From NCBI RefSeq assembly GCF_013177455.1, contig NZ_CP053660.1, forward strand, positions 3,534,001 through 3,598,000: a stretch of DNA of 64,000 nucleotides, written 5' to 3'. The position numbers were made by a program, and so were the translations under genes. Every line of letters starts with the position of its first letter. The first letter of the stretch is position 1. The notes under the pieces are model-generated. The model had not been told where the DNA came from. It saw only the letters and a list, made by a program, of their open reading frames with translations, and did no database searches. This DNA comes from Nocardioides marmotae. GTDB lineage: Bacteria; Actinomycetota; Actinomycetes; Propionibacteriales; Nocardioidaceae. Shown piece after piece: positions 19,006 to 27,699 of the stretch.

Positions 19006-19431
19006 TCAGACGGGCTGGTCGGGGATGGTCGCGGAGAGGAAGACCAGCGCCGACCCGATGACGACCAGGACGAGGACGTCGACGAGCCGGTGGCGTACGG
19101 CGAGCATGCCGGCGTCGCGGCGCCGCAGCACCAGCCGCAGCGCCGCCGCGGCGAGGATCGCGCCCGCGACGATGCGGATGCCCAGCCGCCACTCCCCCAC
19201 CGTCACCACGCCGATGCCGACGGTGGTGACCGCGAGGACGAGCAGGTAGCACGCACCGCCGATCGTCGAGGGGTAGCGACGCTCCTCGAGCTGCTCGATC
19301 TCCTCGGCGAGCACCGCGGCGACCTCGTCCTCGGACGGCGCCGGGCCGACCGAGGCGTCCGGCTCCTCGAGGATCCCGTCCTCCGGCGGCTCGGGCTCCT
19401 CGCCCGGAGCAGGGGTCGCGCGGTCGCTCAC
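19006..19431 (-). CDS. DUF3017-domain membrane protein
   Basis: Protein of 141 aa with an acidic Pro/Glu-rich N-terminus (about residues 1-50) and three hydrophobic segments (starting near 55, 85 and 115), matching the DUF3017 family, which in actinobacteria commonly lies directly after folD. Function unknown. The GTG at 19431 is 5 nt after the folD stop, so it is probably the last gene of the purine/folate operon. The longer frame upstream runs through folD and is a shadow. Confidence 0.82.
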   Translation of the reverse strand: MSDRATPAPGEEPEPPEDGILEEPDASVGPAPSEDEVAAVLAEEIEQLEERRYPSTIGGACYLLVLAVTTVGIGVVTVGEWRLGIRIVAGAILAAAALRLVLRRRDAGMLAVRHRLVDVLVLVVIGSALVFLSATIPDQPV

Positions 19432-19436
19432 GCCGG

Positions 19437-20312
19437 TCAGGCCGTGACCTTCGCAGCGGCCTTCGCAGCAGCCAGGGAGCGCTCGGCCATGGTGACGACG
19501 TTCATCAGCAGCATCGCGCGGGTCATCGGGCCCACGCCGCCGGGGTTGGGCGAGACCCAGCCGGCGGTCTCCCACACGTCGGCGGCGACGTCGCCGGCGA
19601 TCTTCCCGTCGACCCGGGAGACGCCGACGTCGAGCACGGCCGCGCCGGGCTTGACCATGTCGGCGGTGATGATGCCCGGTACGCCGGCGGCGGCGATGAC
19701 CACGTCGGCGTTGCGGGTGTGGGCGGCGAGGTCGCGGGTGCCGGTGTGGCACAGCGTGGCGGTGGCGTTCTCCGAGCGGCGGGTCAGCAACAGGCCCATC
19801 GGGCGCCCGACGGTCAGGCCGCGGCCGACGACGACCACCTCGGCGCCGCGCAGCTCGATGCCGTGGCGACGCAGCAGCTCGATGCAGCCCAGCGGGGTGC
19901 AGGGCAGGGAGCCCTCCTCGCCGAGCACGAGCCGGCCGAGGTTGACCGGGTGCAGCCCGTCGACGTCCTTGTCGGGGTCGACCCGCGAGAGCAGCGCGAA
20001 CTCGTCGAGCCCCGTCGGCTGCTGCACCAGGAAGCCGGTGCAGGCCGGGTCGGCGTTCAGCTCGTCGATCGCGGCCTCCACCTCGGCCTGGGTCGAGGTG
20101 GCCGGGAGGTCGACGCGGATCGACTCGATGCCGATCTCGGCGCAGTCCTTGTGCTTGGCGCCGACGTACCAGTGCGAGCCCGGGTCGTCGCCGACCAGCA
20201 CCGTGCCCAGGCCGGGCACGACGCCCTGCTCGCGCAGCGCCGCCACCCGCTCGGTGAGCTCGGCCTTGATCGCCTTGAGGGTGGCGCTGCCGTCCAGCTT
20301 CTGTGCGGTCAT
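19437..20312 (-). CDS. folD: Bifunctional methylenetetrahydrofolate dehydrogenase / methenyltetrahydrofolate cyclohydrolase
   Basis: Cytoplasmic one-carbon enzyme interconverting 5,10-methylene-, methenyl- and 10-formyl-tetrahydrofolate, 291 aa. Seen: the catalytic [17 protein letters not shown] block with Tyr and Lys, [15 protein letters not shown], the Rossmann loop [13 protein letters not shown], and the C-terminal [14 protein letters not shown]. The GAGAGGATC stretch before the ATG at 20312 acts as ribosome binding site. It follows purH by 27 nt; its product 10-formyl-THF is the cosubstrate of both PurN and PurH, so the grouping makes metabolic sense. Confidence 0.95.
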   Translation of the reverse strand: MTAQKLDGSATLKAIKAELTERVAALREQGVVPGLGTVLVGDDPGSHWYVGAKHKDCAEIGIESIRVDLPATSTQAEVEAAIDELNADPACTGFLVQQPTGLDEFALLSRVDPDKDVDGLHPVNLGRLVLGEEGSLPCTPLGCIELLRRHGIELRGAEVVVVGRGLTVGRPMGLLLTRRSENATATLCHTGTRDLAAHTRNADVVIAAAGVPGIITADMVKPGAAVLDVGVSRVDGKIAGDVAADVWETAGWVSPNPGGVGPMTRAMLLMNVVTMAERSLAAAKAAAKVTA

Positions 20313-20339
20313 CTCGGTGATCCTCTCAGGGCCGGGTGC

Positions 20340-21929
20340 TCAGTGCGCGAAGTGCCGGGTGCCGGTGAAGTACATCGTCACGCCGGCCGCCTTCGCGGCC
20401 TCGATGGTCAGCTCGTCGCGGACCGAGCCACCCGGCTGGACGATGGCGGTGACGCCGGCGTCGATGAGGATCTGCGGGCCGTCCTCGAAGGGGAAGAACG
20501 CATCGGAGGCGGCCACCGAGCCGACCGAGCGCTCCCCCGCCCGCGAGACCGCGAGCCGGCAGGAGTCGACGCGGTTGACCTGGCCCATGCCGACGCCGAC
20601 CGAGGCGCCGTCCTTGGCGAGCAGGATCGCGTTGGACTTCGCCGACCGGCAGGCGCGCCAGGCGAAGGCGAGGTCGGCGAGCACCTCGGGCGAGGCGGCC
20701 TCACCGGTCGCGAGGGTCCAGCTGGCCGGGTCGTCGCCCGCGGCGTCGACGTGGTCGACGTGCTGCATCAGCAGCCCGCCGCTGATCGGCCGGGTCTCGA
20801 CCTGCGCGCCGGCGTCGACGGGGCAGACCAGGATCCGGATGTTCTTCTTGCCCTGGAGCACCTCGACGGCGCCCTCGTCGTACGCCGGGGCGACGATCAC
20901 CTCGGTGAACACCTCGGCCACCTGGCGCGCCATCTCCACCGAGACCGGCCGGTTGACGGCGATGACCCCGCCGAAGGCCGAGGTCGGGTCGCAGGCGTGC
21001 GCCTTGCGGTGCGCCTCGGCGACGTCGGCGCCGACGGCGATCCCGCACGGGTTGGCGTGCTTGATGATCGCCACGGCCGGCTCGTCGAAGTCGTTGGCCG
21101 CGCGGCGGGCGGCGTCGGTGTCGACGTAGTTGTTGTACGACATCTCCTTGCCGTGCAGCTGCTCGGCGGCGGCGAGCCCGCCGGCGCCCGCGGTGGCGTA
21201 GAGGGCCGCCGGCTGGTGCGGGTTCTCGCCGTAGCGCAGCACGGCCTTGCGCTCCCACGTCGCGCCGGCCCAGGCGGGGAAGCCGGTGCCGTCGGAGGTG
21301 TCGACCAGGACGTCGCCCATCCAGGAGGCCACCGCGACGTCGTACGCCGCGGTGTGGGCGAACGCCTCGGCCGCGAGCGCCCGGCGCTGGGCGAGGGTGG
21401 TGCCGCCCTGCGCGAGGGCGGCCAGCACGTCGGCGTACCGCGCGGGGCTGGTGACCACGGCGACCGAGGGATGGTTCTTGGCCGCGGCGCGGACCATCGA
21501 GGGCCCGCCGATGTCGATCTGCTCGACGCACTCATCGGGGCTCGCGCCGGACGCGACGGTCTCGGCGAAGGGGTAGAGGTTGCACACGACCAGGTCGAAC
21601 GGCTCGACCTCGAGGTCGGCCAGCTGCTGCACGTGGGCGTCGAGGCGGCGGTCGGCGAGGATGCCGGCGTGCACGCGGGGGTGCAGGGTCTTCACGCGGC
21701 CGTCGAGGCACTCGGGGAAGCCGGTGAGCTCCTCGACGCGGGTCACGGGGAGGCCGAGCGCCTCGATCCGCGCGGCCGAGCCGCCGGTGGAGACGAGCGT
21801 GACGCCCGCGTCGTGCAGGCCGCGGACGAGGTCGTCGAGGCCCGTCTTGTCGTAGACGGAGACGAGGGCCCGCTTGACCGGGACCTGGTCGAGGGCCTGG
21901 TCGTGGGCGCGGGGCTGGGTCACGGACAC
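20340..21929 (-). CDS. purH: Bifunctional AICAR formyltransferase / IMP cyclohydrolase
   Basis: Catalyses the last two steps of IMP synthesis, 529 aa. The N-terminal IMP cyclohydrolase domain begins [20 protein letters not shown] and has VSTGGSA and [15 protein letters not shown]. The C-terminal formyltransferase domain has [37 protein letters not shown] and [17 protein letters not shown] at 21929 is supported by AGGAG 6 nt upstream (21936-21940). The leader carries a ZTP riboswitch that probably controls access to this ribosome binding site. Confidence 0.96.
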   Translation of the reverse strand: MSVTQPRAHDQALDQVPVKRALVSVYDKTGLDDLVRGLHDAGVTLVSTGGSAARIEALGLPVTRVEELTGFPECLDGRVKTLHPRVHAGILADRRLDAHVQQLADLEVEPFDLVVCNLYPFAETVASGASPDECVEQIDIGGPSMVRAAAKNHPSVAVVTSPARYADVLAALAQGGTTLAQRRALAAEAFAHTAAYDVAVASWMGDVLVDTSDGTGFPAWAGATWERKAVLRYGENPHQPAALYATAGAGGLAAAEQLHGKEMSYNNYVDTDAARRAANDFDEPAVAIIKHANPCGIAVGADVAEAHRKAHACDPTSAFGGVIAVNRPVSVEMARQVAEVFTEVIVAPAYDEGAVEVLQGKKNIRILVCPVDAGAQVETRPISGGLLMQHVDHVDAAGDDPASWTLATGEAASPEVLADLAFAWRACRSAKSNAILLAKDGASVGVGMGQVNRVDSCRLAVSRAGERSVGSVAASDAFFPFEDGPQILIDAGVTAIVQPGGSVRDELTIEAAKAAGVTMYFTGTRHFAH

Positions 21930-21954
21930 GTGTCACTCCTGCTCGGATCGGCGA

Positions 21955-22033
21955 GGAGGAGCACCCAGGCGGTCGATGCTCCCGACGTCACTCCCTGGTG
22001 GTCACCCACCTGCGCCAGTCGTGTGGGCCCCAG
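21955..22033 (-). promoter_or_regulatory. ZTP riboswitch (pfl motif) upstream of purH
   Basis: Read on the minus strand, the purH leader contains the conserved blocks of the pfl/ZTP aptamer in order: CACGACUGGCG, CAGGUGGG, ACCACCAGGGAGUG and CCGCCUGGGUGC. ZTP and ZMP build up when 10-formyl-folate is short, and the motif usually precedes purine or folate genes, which fits purH and folD here. A CUCCU stretch just after the aptamer can pair with the AGGAG of purH, suggesting control of translation start (inference). Exact ends are approximate. Confidence 0.85.
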
Positions 22034-22044
22034 CATAGGGGCGT

Positions 22045-22683
22045 TCAGGCGCCGAGGCGCACGCGGCGGCCGTCGACGGCGTACCCCTCGCGCGCCATCC
22101 GCCCGACGGTCTCGACGAGCATCGCGCGCTCGGCGGTCTTGATCCGCTCGTGGAGCGAGTCGACGTCGTCGTCGTCCTCGACCGGCACGGCGGTCTGCGC
22201 CACGATCGCGCCGGTGTCGACGCCGGCGTCGACCACGAAGAGGGTGGCGCCGGTGACCTTGACGCCGTACGCCAGCGCGTCGGCCGGCCCGTGCATCCCG
22301 GGGAACGACGGCGACAGCGCCGGGTGGGTGTTGACCGTGCGGCCACCGAAGCGGGCGAGGAAGTCGGCACCGACCAGCTTCATGAAGCCGGCCAGCACCA
22401 CGAGGTCCGGCTCGTGCGCGGCGACCTGCTCGGCGAGCGCGCGGTCCCAGTCCTCGCGGGTGGGGTGGTCCTTGACGCGCGCGACGAACGTCGGCACGCC
22501 GGCCCGCTCCGCGCGGGCCAGCCCCTCGATCCCGTCGCGGTCCGCGCCGACGGCGACCACCGTGGCGCCGTACGCCGGGTCGGCGCACGCGTCGAGCAGC
22601 GCCTGGAGGTTCGTGCCGGACCCGGACACCAGGACGACGAGGCGGGCGGGTCGGTCGGGGCGAGCGGCTCGGGCGGCGGGCAC
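22045..22683 (-). CDS. purN: Phosphoribosylglycinamide formyltransferase
   Basis: Third step of purine synthesis: transfers a formyl group from 10-formyl-THF to GAR, 212 aa. Motifs: N-terminal VVLVSGSGTNLQALLDAC, the formyl-transfer block GRTVNTHPALSPSFPGMHG with catalytic Asn and His, and VDAGVDTGAIVAQ. GTG at 22683. A TAGGCT hexamer ends exactly 7 nt upstream, so translation is probably leaderless. It is followed by the purH riboswitch leader, meaning purH can be regulated separately from purN. Confidence 0.95.
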   Translation of the reverse strand: MPAARAARPDRPARLVVLVSGSGTNLQALLDACADPAYGATVVAVGADRDGIEGLARAERAGVPTFVARVKDHPTREDWDRALAEQVAAHEPDLVVLAGFMKLVGADFLARFGGRTVNTHPALSPSFPGMHGPADALAYGVKVTGATLFVVDAGVDTGAIVAQTAVPVEDDDDVDSLHERIKTAERAMLVETVGRMAREGYAVDGRRVRLGA

Positions 22684-22690
22684 GCGCCGG

Positions 22691-22696
22691 AGCCTA
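22691..22696 (-). promoter_or_regulatory. Putative -10 box (TAGGCT) of purN
   Basis: TAGGCT stands 7 nt before the GTG start at 22683, the classical leaderless spacing. The 70-nt palindromic element copy 1 begins about 67 nt further upstream. Confidence 0.45.
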
Positions 22697-22762
22697 GACC
22701 GTCCGCCGGGGTGGGCCGGGCCTCGGCTCGGTCGGCGGGGTCGGGCCGGGCCGGGCCGACCT

Positions 22763-22832
22763 TGTAACGCATCGTTCGCTGCTCTTCCTGCACGTTGCAG
22801 CGTGCAGGAAGTGCGGCGAACGGTCCGTTACA
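22763..22832 (+). repeat. 70-nt palindromic element, copy 1
   Basis: Three-tier imperfect palindrome. Outer arms TGTAACG / CGTTACA; 3-nt internal loop CAT / GTC; middle arms CGTTCGC / GCGAACG; 4-nt internal loop TGCT / TGCG; inner arms CTTCCTGCACG / CGTGCAGGAAG; apical loop TTGCAG. It lies between the stop of the DUF6350 gene and the start of purN. G+C is about 59 percent, lower than the flanks. Two more copies in the same orientation are at 34229 and 35473. Confidence 0.9.
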
Positions 22833-22859
22833 TGCGCCCCCGGCCGCCCGGCGCCGCGC

Positions 22860-24110
22860 TCAGCCCGCCGCGGCGGAGCGCCGCTGCCACCAGGTGGTGG
22901 CGAGGGCGCCGACGAGGCCGCCGAGGCCGAAGGCGGCGATGGCGTGCAGGGCGACGTCGAGCTCGAAGGGGCCGACCTCGCGCATCCGGCCGGGGCCGAC
23001 CGCGCCGCCCGCGAGTCCGGCGAGGAACCCGAAGACCACCCCGGCGAGGACGCCGGCGGCCAGCCCGCGGGCCAGCGCCTCGCCCCACCCCTCGGCGGGG
23101 ACGAGCCGGTGGTGGCGGGCCACGGCGACGGCGGCGACGAGGGCGGGGACGACGGCGAGGTACGCCGTCCAGGCCGGCGGCGGGCCGTTGTCGGGCAGCG
23201 CGGCGAGGAGCGGGAACATCGGCAGCGGGCCGAGGACCACCGCGGACGGCGAGACGAGCGTGCCGGTGCCGACGGTGAACCCGGGTCCGAGCAGGTACGA
23301 GCCGGAGAAGGCGAGCGCGTTGGGCAGGACCAGCAGCGAGACCAGCACGAGCAGCGTGGAGGCGCCGAGGTCGGCGTGCAGCTGGGAGAGCACGTTCGCG
23401 GCGGTGCCGAGGTCGACGAGGAGCGCGCCGAGGAAGGCCACGCCGGTGACCAGCAGCCAGGCGAGGAGGATGCGCCGGCAGGCGGGCAGGGCGAGTCGCA
23501 GCACCGGCGGGACGAGCGCGGCCCAGATCGCCGCGCGGCCCGAGCCGACCGCGACCGCCGGCGCCCCGAGGCCCAGGCAGAGCAGGAGCGACCAGGACAC
23601 GACGCGGCCCGTGGAGACCCCCGAGCCCGCGTCGCTGGCCAGCACGCAGGTCGCGACCGCCACGACGACGTACCCCGCGGCCAGCAGCCCGGCGGCGGTC
23701 GGCACCGTCCAGTCCCGCTCACCATCGGCGATCCGGTCGGCGTCGGGCCCGTGGCCGGAGACGGAGCCACCGACGCTCAGCCCGATCCGCCACACCGTCC
23801 ACGCGCAGGCGAGGGTCACCCCGAGCGGCACCGCGGTGATCGGCACGCCCTCGACCCGCACGCCGGAGCCGTGGCCGAGCAGCCAGCCCAGGGCCCCGAC
23901 CCGCAGCCCGTCGCTGGAGGTGCCGTGCGCGCCGGCGTCGGTGAGGAACCAGCCGACGACACCGAGCGCCATGCAGACCAGCAGCGGGCCGAGCGCGGCC
24001 GCCGCGCCGCCGAGCGTCGCGACCAGGACCAGTGGGCGTCGGTGGGCCAGGTCGTGGAGACCGGGCGAGGCGGCGCTGCGGTTCGTGGAGGGCGGCAGCA
24101 GGGAGGTCAT
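22860..24110 (-). CDS. DUF6350-family multi-pass membrane protein
   Basis: Membrane protein of 416 aa with about ten hydrophobic segments, including LVLVATLGGAAAALGPLLVC near the N-terminus and conserved-looking SGSYLLGPGFTVGTGT in the middle. It matches the DUF6350 family that sits beside purN in actinobacteria; function unknown. The ATG at 24110 follows GGTCGG-type purine-poor sequence, so the start is chosen from the first hydrophobic segment and the divergent neighbour. Its 3' region holds the first 70-nt palindromic element. Confidence 0.8.
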   Translation of the reverse strand: MTSLLPPSTNRSAASPGLHDLAHRRPLVLVATLGGAAAALGPLLVCMALGVVGWFLTDAGAHGTSSDGLRVGALGWLLGHGSGVRVEGVPITAVPLGVTLACAWTVWRIGLSVGGSVSGHGPDADRIADGERDWTVPTAAGLLAAGYVVVAVATCVLASDAGSGVSTGRVVSWSLLLCLGLGAPAVAVGSGRAAIWAALVPPVLRLALPACRRILLAWLLVTGVAFLGALLVDLGTAANVLSQLHADLGASTLLVLVSLLVLPNALAFSGSYLLGPGFTVGTGTLVSPSAVVLGPLPMFPLLAALPDNGPPPAWTAYLAVVPALVAAVAVARHHRLVPAEGWGEALARGLAAGVLAGVVFGFLAGLAGGAVGPGRMREVGPFELDVALHAIAAFGLGGLVGALATTWWQRRSAAAG

Positions 24111-24182
24111 GACCGACCGATCATCACCCGCGGGACCGGCGTGGCCGGGCAGGCACGCCGCGCGGGTACGGTGGACGGCGCC

Positions 24183-26072
24183 ATGCCGCCAGCCGACGCC
24201 GACTCCCAGCCCCCGCCGGAGGGGCGACCGGGCCGCGCCGACCCGACGGCGGACTTCGACACCTTCTACAAGGACACCCGCGACCGGCTGCTGCTGCAGA
24301 CCTGGGCGCTCACCGGCGACCTGACCGCCGCCCGCAGCGCGGTCCGGCACGCCTACACCGTGGCGTGGCACCACTGGCGCAAGGTCGCCCGCCGGGAGGA
24401 CCCGGAGTCGTGGCTGCGCCCGCACGCGTGGGCCTACGCGGAGCGGCGCCACACCGCGCGGCTCGGCCACCGCGACAAGGACCTCGACCCCGAGGTCCGC
24501 GAGACGCTGGACACCCTGGCCGCGCTGCCGGCCACGCAGCGCCGCGTGCTGCTGCTCTCGCTGCTGGCACCCGTGCCGCTGGACGACCTGGCCCGGGAGG
24601 TCGGCCTCCCCCGGAAGGACGCCGAGCACGAGCTCCAGGCGGCGACCGCTGCCTTCTCGGTCCAGCGCGGGGTCCCGAGCACCGACATCCGCGCGCTGCT
24701 GGAGCCGCTGGCCGAGGCGGTCAAGGACGTGCGCTGGCCGCGCTCCACCATCGTGCGTCGCGCCGGCACGGGCCGACGCCGGGCGTACACCGCGGCCGCC
24801 GTGCTGGTCACCGTCGCCACGCTCCTCATCAGCGGGATGGTCGTCTCCGACGGCGGCGTCCCCGCGACCCTGGACCGCGCCGCCACCCCGCAGCGCTCCG
24901 ACGACGACGGCGACCGGGACGACGACGGCGAGGAGCCGCCGCCGTTGTCGGCCGACGCGCTGCTGACCGCGAAGGAGGTCCAGAAGCGGGTCAAGGGCAC
25001 CGGCTGGCGCGACCTGCGCACCGACGGCAACACCGAGGGCGACGGGATCGTCCTGCCCTGCCAGGCCGACCGGTACGCCGACCCGCGCGGCACCGCGGCG
25101 CTCCTGCGCGTCTTCGAGGCGCGCCGCCGCGGCGGGCCCCGCCGCACCGCGTGGCAGCTCGCCGAGGCCTCCCGCAACGAGCGCGCCGCGCGCCGGGCCT
25201 TCCGCACCAGCGTCGGGTGGTACGCCGCGTGCCCCGAGCCCCGCCTCCAGCTGCTCTCCACCCGCCGGATCGGCAAGGTCGGCGACCAGGCGATGCTGCT
25301 CGCGCTGCGCTCGTGGTCCCGGCCGGTCCGCACGACCGTCGTCGGGGTGGCCCGCACCGGCAGCCTGACCACCACGACCGTGCTCCGCGTCGGCAACGAC
25401 GCCCGCCCCGACATCAAGGGCGGCACGGCCCTGCTCGCCGAGTCGGTCCGCAAGCTGTGCACGCTGCCCGACGGGGGCTCCTGCGTCGGGCGGCCCGACC
25501 CGCAGCTCGTGCGTCCGGTGGCCGTCGGCGAGCAGCCGAGCCTGCTCTCGGAGATCGACCTGCCGCCGGTGCGCCGCGTGGCCGCCCCGTGGACCGGCAG
25601 CCCGGTCGTGAAGGCCAACACCAACCCTGCCTCCACCCCGTGCGACCGCACGACCTTCACCGGCCGCGGGATGCGCAACAACGTCACCCGCACCTTCGTG
25701 ATCCTCAACGCCGGCCTGCCGACCCAGTTCGGACTCACCGAGACCGTCGGCTCGCTGGGCAAGAAGAAGGCCCGCGCCTTCGTCGACGGCGTCCGCCGGC
25801 GGATCGCACGCTGCGCCCAGGACGACCTCACCACCGAGGTCCGCCGGCTCGCGAACACCGACACCCGGCGCCGGGACCTCACCGTGTGGGTCGTGACCAC
25901 CGAGGTCTCCGACAAGACCACCGTGCGCTACCTGATGGCGGTGCTGCGCTCGGGCACCACCGTCGCCCAGCTCGGGTTCGTCCCCGCCGGGGCCCGCACG
26001 ATGAGCGACGCCGACTTCGTGGGGCTCGCCCGCCGCGCGCTCGAGCGGCTCCCCGAGCACCCCGCGCCCTAG
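24183..26072 (+). CDS. Membrane-anchored sigma-factor-like protein with extracytoplasmic domain
   Basis: Unusual 629-aa fusion. Residues 20-95 resemble sigma region 2 of ECF factors (DFDTFYKDTRDRLLLQTWALTGD, then a Trp-rich PESWLRPHAWAYAERRH). Residues 105-145 resemble region 4 (TLAALPATQRRVLLLSLL...LDDLAREVGLPRKDAEHEL). One transmembrane helix (about 199-219, AYTAAAVLVTVATLLISGMV) leads to an acidic linker and a 390-residue outer domain with several Cys that looks like two related halves. This is the shape of a sigma/anti-sigma sensor in one chain. DNA-binding activity is not certain, as the region 4 sequence is degenerate. ATG at 24183. Confidence 0.72.
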   Translation: MPPADADSQPPPEGRPGRADPTADFDTFYKDTRDRLLLQTWALTGDLTAARSAVRHAYTVAWHHWRKVARREDPESWLRPHAWAYAERRHTARLGHRDKDLDPEVRETLDTLAALPATQRRVLLLSLLAPVPLDDLAREVGLPRKDAEHELQAATAAFSVQRGVPSTDIRALLEPLAEAVKDVRWPRSTIVRRAGTGRRRAYTAAAVLVTVATLLISGMVVSDGGVPATLDRAATPQRSDDDGDRDDDGEEPPPLSADALLTAKEVQKRVKGTGWRDLRTDGNTEGDGIVLPCQADRYADPRGTAALLRVFEARRRGGPRRTAWQLAEASRNERAARRAFRTSVGWYAACPEPRLQLLSTRRIGKVGDQAMLLALRSWSRPVRTTVVGVARTGSLTTTTVLRVGNDARPDIKGGTALLAESVRKLCTLPDGGSCVGRPDPQLVRPVAVGEQPSLLSEIDLPPVRRVAAPWTGSPVVKANTNPASTPCDRTTFTGRGMRNNVTRTFVILNAGLPTQFGLTETVGSLGKKKARAFVDGVRRRIARCAQDDLTTEVRRLANTDTRRRDLTVWVVTTEVSDKTTVRYLMAVLRSGTTVAQLGFVPAGARTMSDADFVGLARRALERLPEHPAP

Positions 26073-26108
26073 ACCGGTCGCCGCCTCCGACGCGGATCGG
26101 CCCGGTCG

Positions 26109-26138
26109 TGCAACCGTGGCGGTCGCCGGGGCGTATCC
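26109..26138 (+). promoter_or_regulatory. Putative ECF sigma promoter (TGCAACC-N16-CGTATCC)
   Basis: TGCAACC at 26109-26115 and CGTATCC at 26132-26138 with a 16-nt spacer match the general ECF pattern of an AAC-type -35 and a CGT-type -10. It is 53 nt upstream of the sigma gene at 26192, suggesting autoregulation. Confidence 0.6.
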
Positions 26139-26191
26139 CTCCCGACCGGCCATCGAGGGCCGGTCGGAGAGCACAGTGACGGGACGGGTCG

Positions 26192-26695
26192 ATGGACGAA
26201 CGCGAGTTCGACGACTTCTACGCAGCGTCCTTCCCACGGATCACCGGACAGGTGTACGCCATGATCGGGGACCGCGACGAGGCGCAGGAGTGCGTCCAGG
26301 AGGCCTTCGTGCGGGCCTGGGCGCACCGGCGCAGGCTGGACCGCGCCGAGCACCCCGAGGCGTGGGTGCGCACGACGGCCTACCGCCTCGCGGTCAGCCG
26401 CTGGCGACGTACGACGCGGGGCCGGCGGCCCGCCGACCGGGCCCTCGGCGCGCGCACCGAGACCGCGGCGCCCAACGAGGCCCACGTCGCGCTGGTGGCC
26501 GCGCTCCGGCAGCTGCCCGAGGCGCAGCGGCAGGCGCTGGTGCTCCACCACATCGCCGACCTCCCGGTCCACGCCGTGGCCCGCGAGACCGGCGTGCCCG
26601 AGGGCACCGTCAAGGCCCGGCTCAGCCGCGGCCGCGCCGCGCTCGCGGCCCTGCTCGACGACACCGACTACCAGGAGGGTGCGACCCGTGCGTGA
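26192..26695 (+). CDS. ECF RNA polymerase sigma factor (SigE family)
   Basis: Alternative sigma factor of 167 aa. Region 2 runs from EFDDFYAASFPRITGQVYAM through DEAQECVQEAFVRAW. Region 4 is VALVAALRQLPEAQRQALVL, DLPVHAVARETGVPEGTVKARLSRGRAAL, with an intact helix-turn-helix. Length and sequence fit the SigE/SigM-like group in actinobacteria. ATG at 26192. Its end overlaps the next gene, which encodes a membrane protein that may be its anti-sigma partner. An ECF-type promoter stands in front, so it may switch itself on. Confidence 0.9.
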   Translation: MDEREFDDFYAASFPRITGQVYAMIGDRDEAQECVQEAFVRAWAHRRRLDRAEHPEAWVRTTAYRLAVSRWRRTTRGRRPADRALGARTETAAPNEAHVALVAALRQLPEAQRQALVLHHIADLPVHAVARETGVPEGTVKARLSRGRAALAALLDDTDYQEGATRA

Positions 26696-27605
26696 CCCGA
26701 TCGAGGACCTCCAGCACCTCCGGACCGAGGGGACCACCGTGAACCCGCTGCCCGCGGCCGAGGTACGCCGCCGGGGTGACCGGCGGCGCCGCCGCACCAC
26801 CGCCCTGGCGACCGTCGGCGGCGTGGCCGCCGCGCTCGTCGCCGTCGGCGTCCCGCTCGGCCTGGCCCGCTCCGGCGCCGACGACGGCCGCGAGATCAGC
26901 CCCGCCCCGCCGGCCACCTCCTGGCTCCAGGAGGTGCCGGCCGAGTACCCGCTCGCCGCCGGCCTGCGCGGCGGGCCCGTCGAGGACGAGGGCGTCCGCG
27001 ACCTCGACCAGTGCGCCGCGGACACCTGGGACCTCGGGCGCTCCGTCGCCCGCGCCGACGCCTCCACCGGCGACGTCGAGGGGTTCCACGGCCGCACGCT
27101 GGCGGTGTACGCCGACGCCGACGCCGCCACCGCTGCCCTCCGGCGGGTCCGCACGACCGTCGAGGGCTGCGCCGCCGACCCGGTCGGGCCGCTGAGCTAC
27201 GTCGTCACCGACGAGGACCCCGGGGGCGCCGAGGCCGAGACGGTGGTCGTCGTCGAGCAGGCCGAGACCGAGCCCGGCCTGCTCAGCGACCTGACCCTCA
27301 CCCGGCTCTCCCGCGACGGCAACGCCGTGCTGGTCGACCAGGCCTACACCAGCGCCGGCGGGCCCGACGCCCTCGACCAGGTCTCCCGGCTGCTCCTCGA
27401 GGAGTCCGCGCTCCCCCGGACCGCGCTCTGCGTCTTCGACGCCCAGCCGTGCGACCTGGCGAGCGTGCTGGCCGAGGACGCGGACCCGGCGGCGCTGGTC
27501 GTCCCCGACGGCTTCCCGCTGCTCGCCGGCTGGCCGGCCGCCTCGGGCGCCGAGACCGACGTCGTGGGCCCGACCCGCGACGGGCTCGAGGTCCTGAACC
27601 TCTGA
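26688..27605 (+). CDS. Single-pass membrane protein, candidate anti-sigma partner
   Basis: Protein of 305 aa: cytoplasmic N-terminus of about 35 residues rich in Arg (EVRRRGDRRRRRTT), one transmembrane helix (ALATVGGVAAALVAVGVPLG), and an acidic outer domain with five Cys (for example DLDQCAADTW, VEGCAADP, TALCVFDAQPCDLA). No zinc anti-sigma motif is visible, so the role is inferred from the overlap with the sigma gene. The GTG at 26688 is preferred because AGGAGG lies at 26673-26678; a GTG at 26679 is an alternative. It resembles in layout the membrane and outer part of the fusion protein at 24183. Confidence 0.72.
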   Translation: MRDPIEDLQHLRTEGTTVNPLPAAEVRRRGDRRRRRTTALATVGGVAAALVAVGVPLGLARSGADDGREISPAPPATSWLQEVPAEYPLAAGLRGGPVEDEGVRDLDQCAADTWDLGRSVARADASTGDVEGFHGRTLAVYADADAATAALRRVRTTVEGCAADPVGPLSYVVTDEDPGGAEAETVVVVEQAETEPGLLSDLTLTRLSRDGNAVLVDQAYTSAGGPDALDQVSRLLLEESALPRTALCVFDAQPCDLASVLAEDADPAALVVPDGFPLLAGWPAASGAETDVVGPTRDGLEVLNL

Positions 27606-27635
27606 GGCGCGGCCCGCACCCCGTCGTACGACGCA

Positions 27636-27672
27636 CGAACGGCCCCCGGCGTGGATCGCCGGGGGCCGTTCG
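27636..27672. terminator. Perfect 16-bp hairpin between the sigma operon and sucD
   Basis: Arms 27636-27651 and 27657-27672 are exact complements (CGAACGGCCCCC...) with loop TGGAT, between convergent genes. The arm shares CGAACGGCCCC with the hairpin after sdhB. Confidence 0.85.
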
Positions 27673-27699
27673 GGGTGCTGCTGGGTGCTGCTGGGTGCC

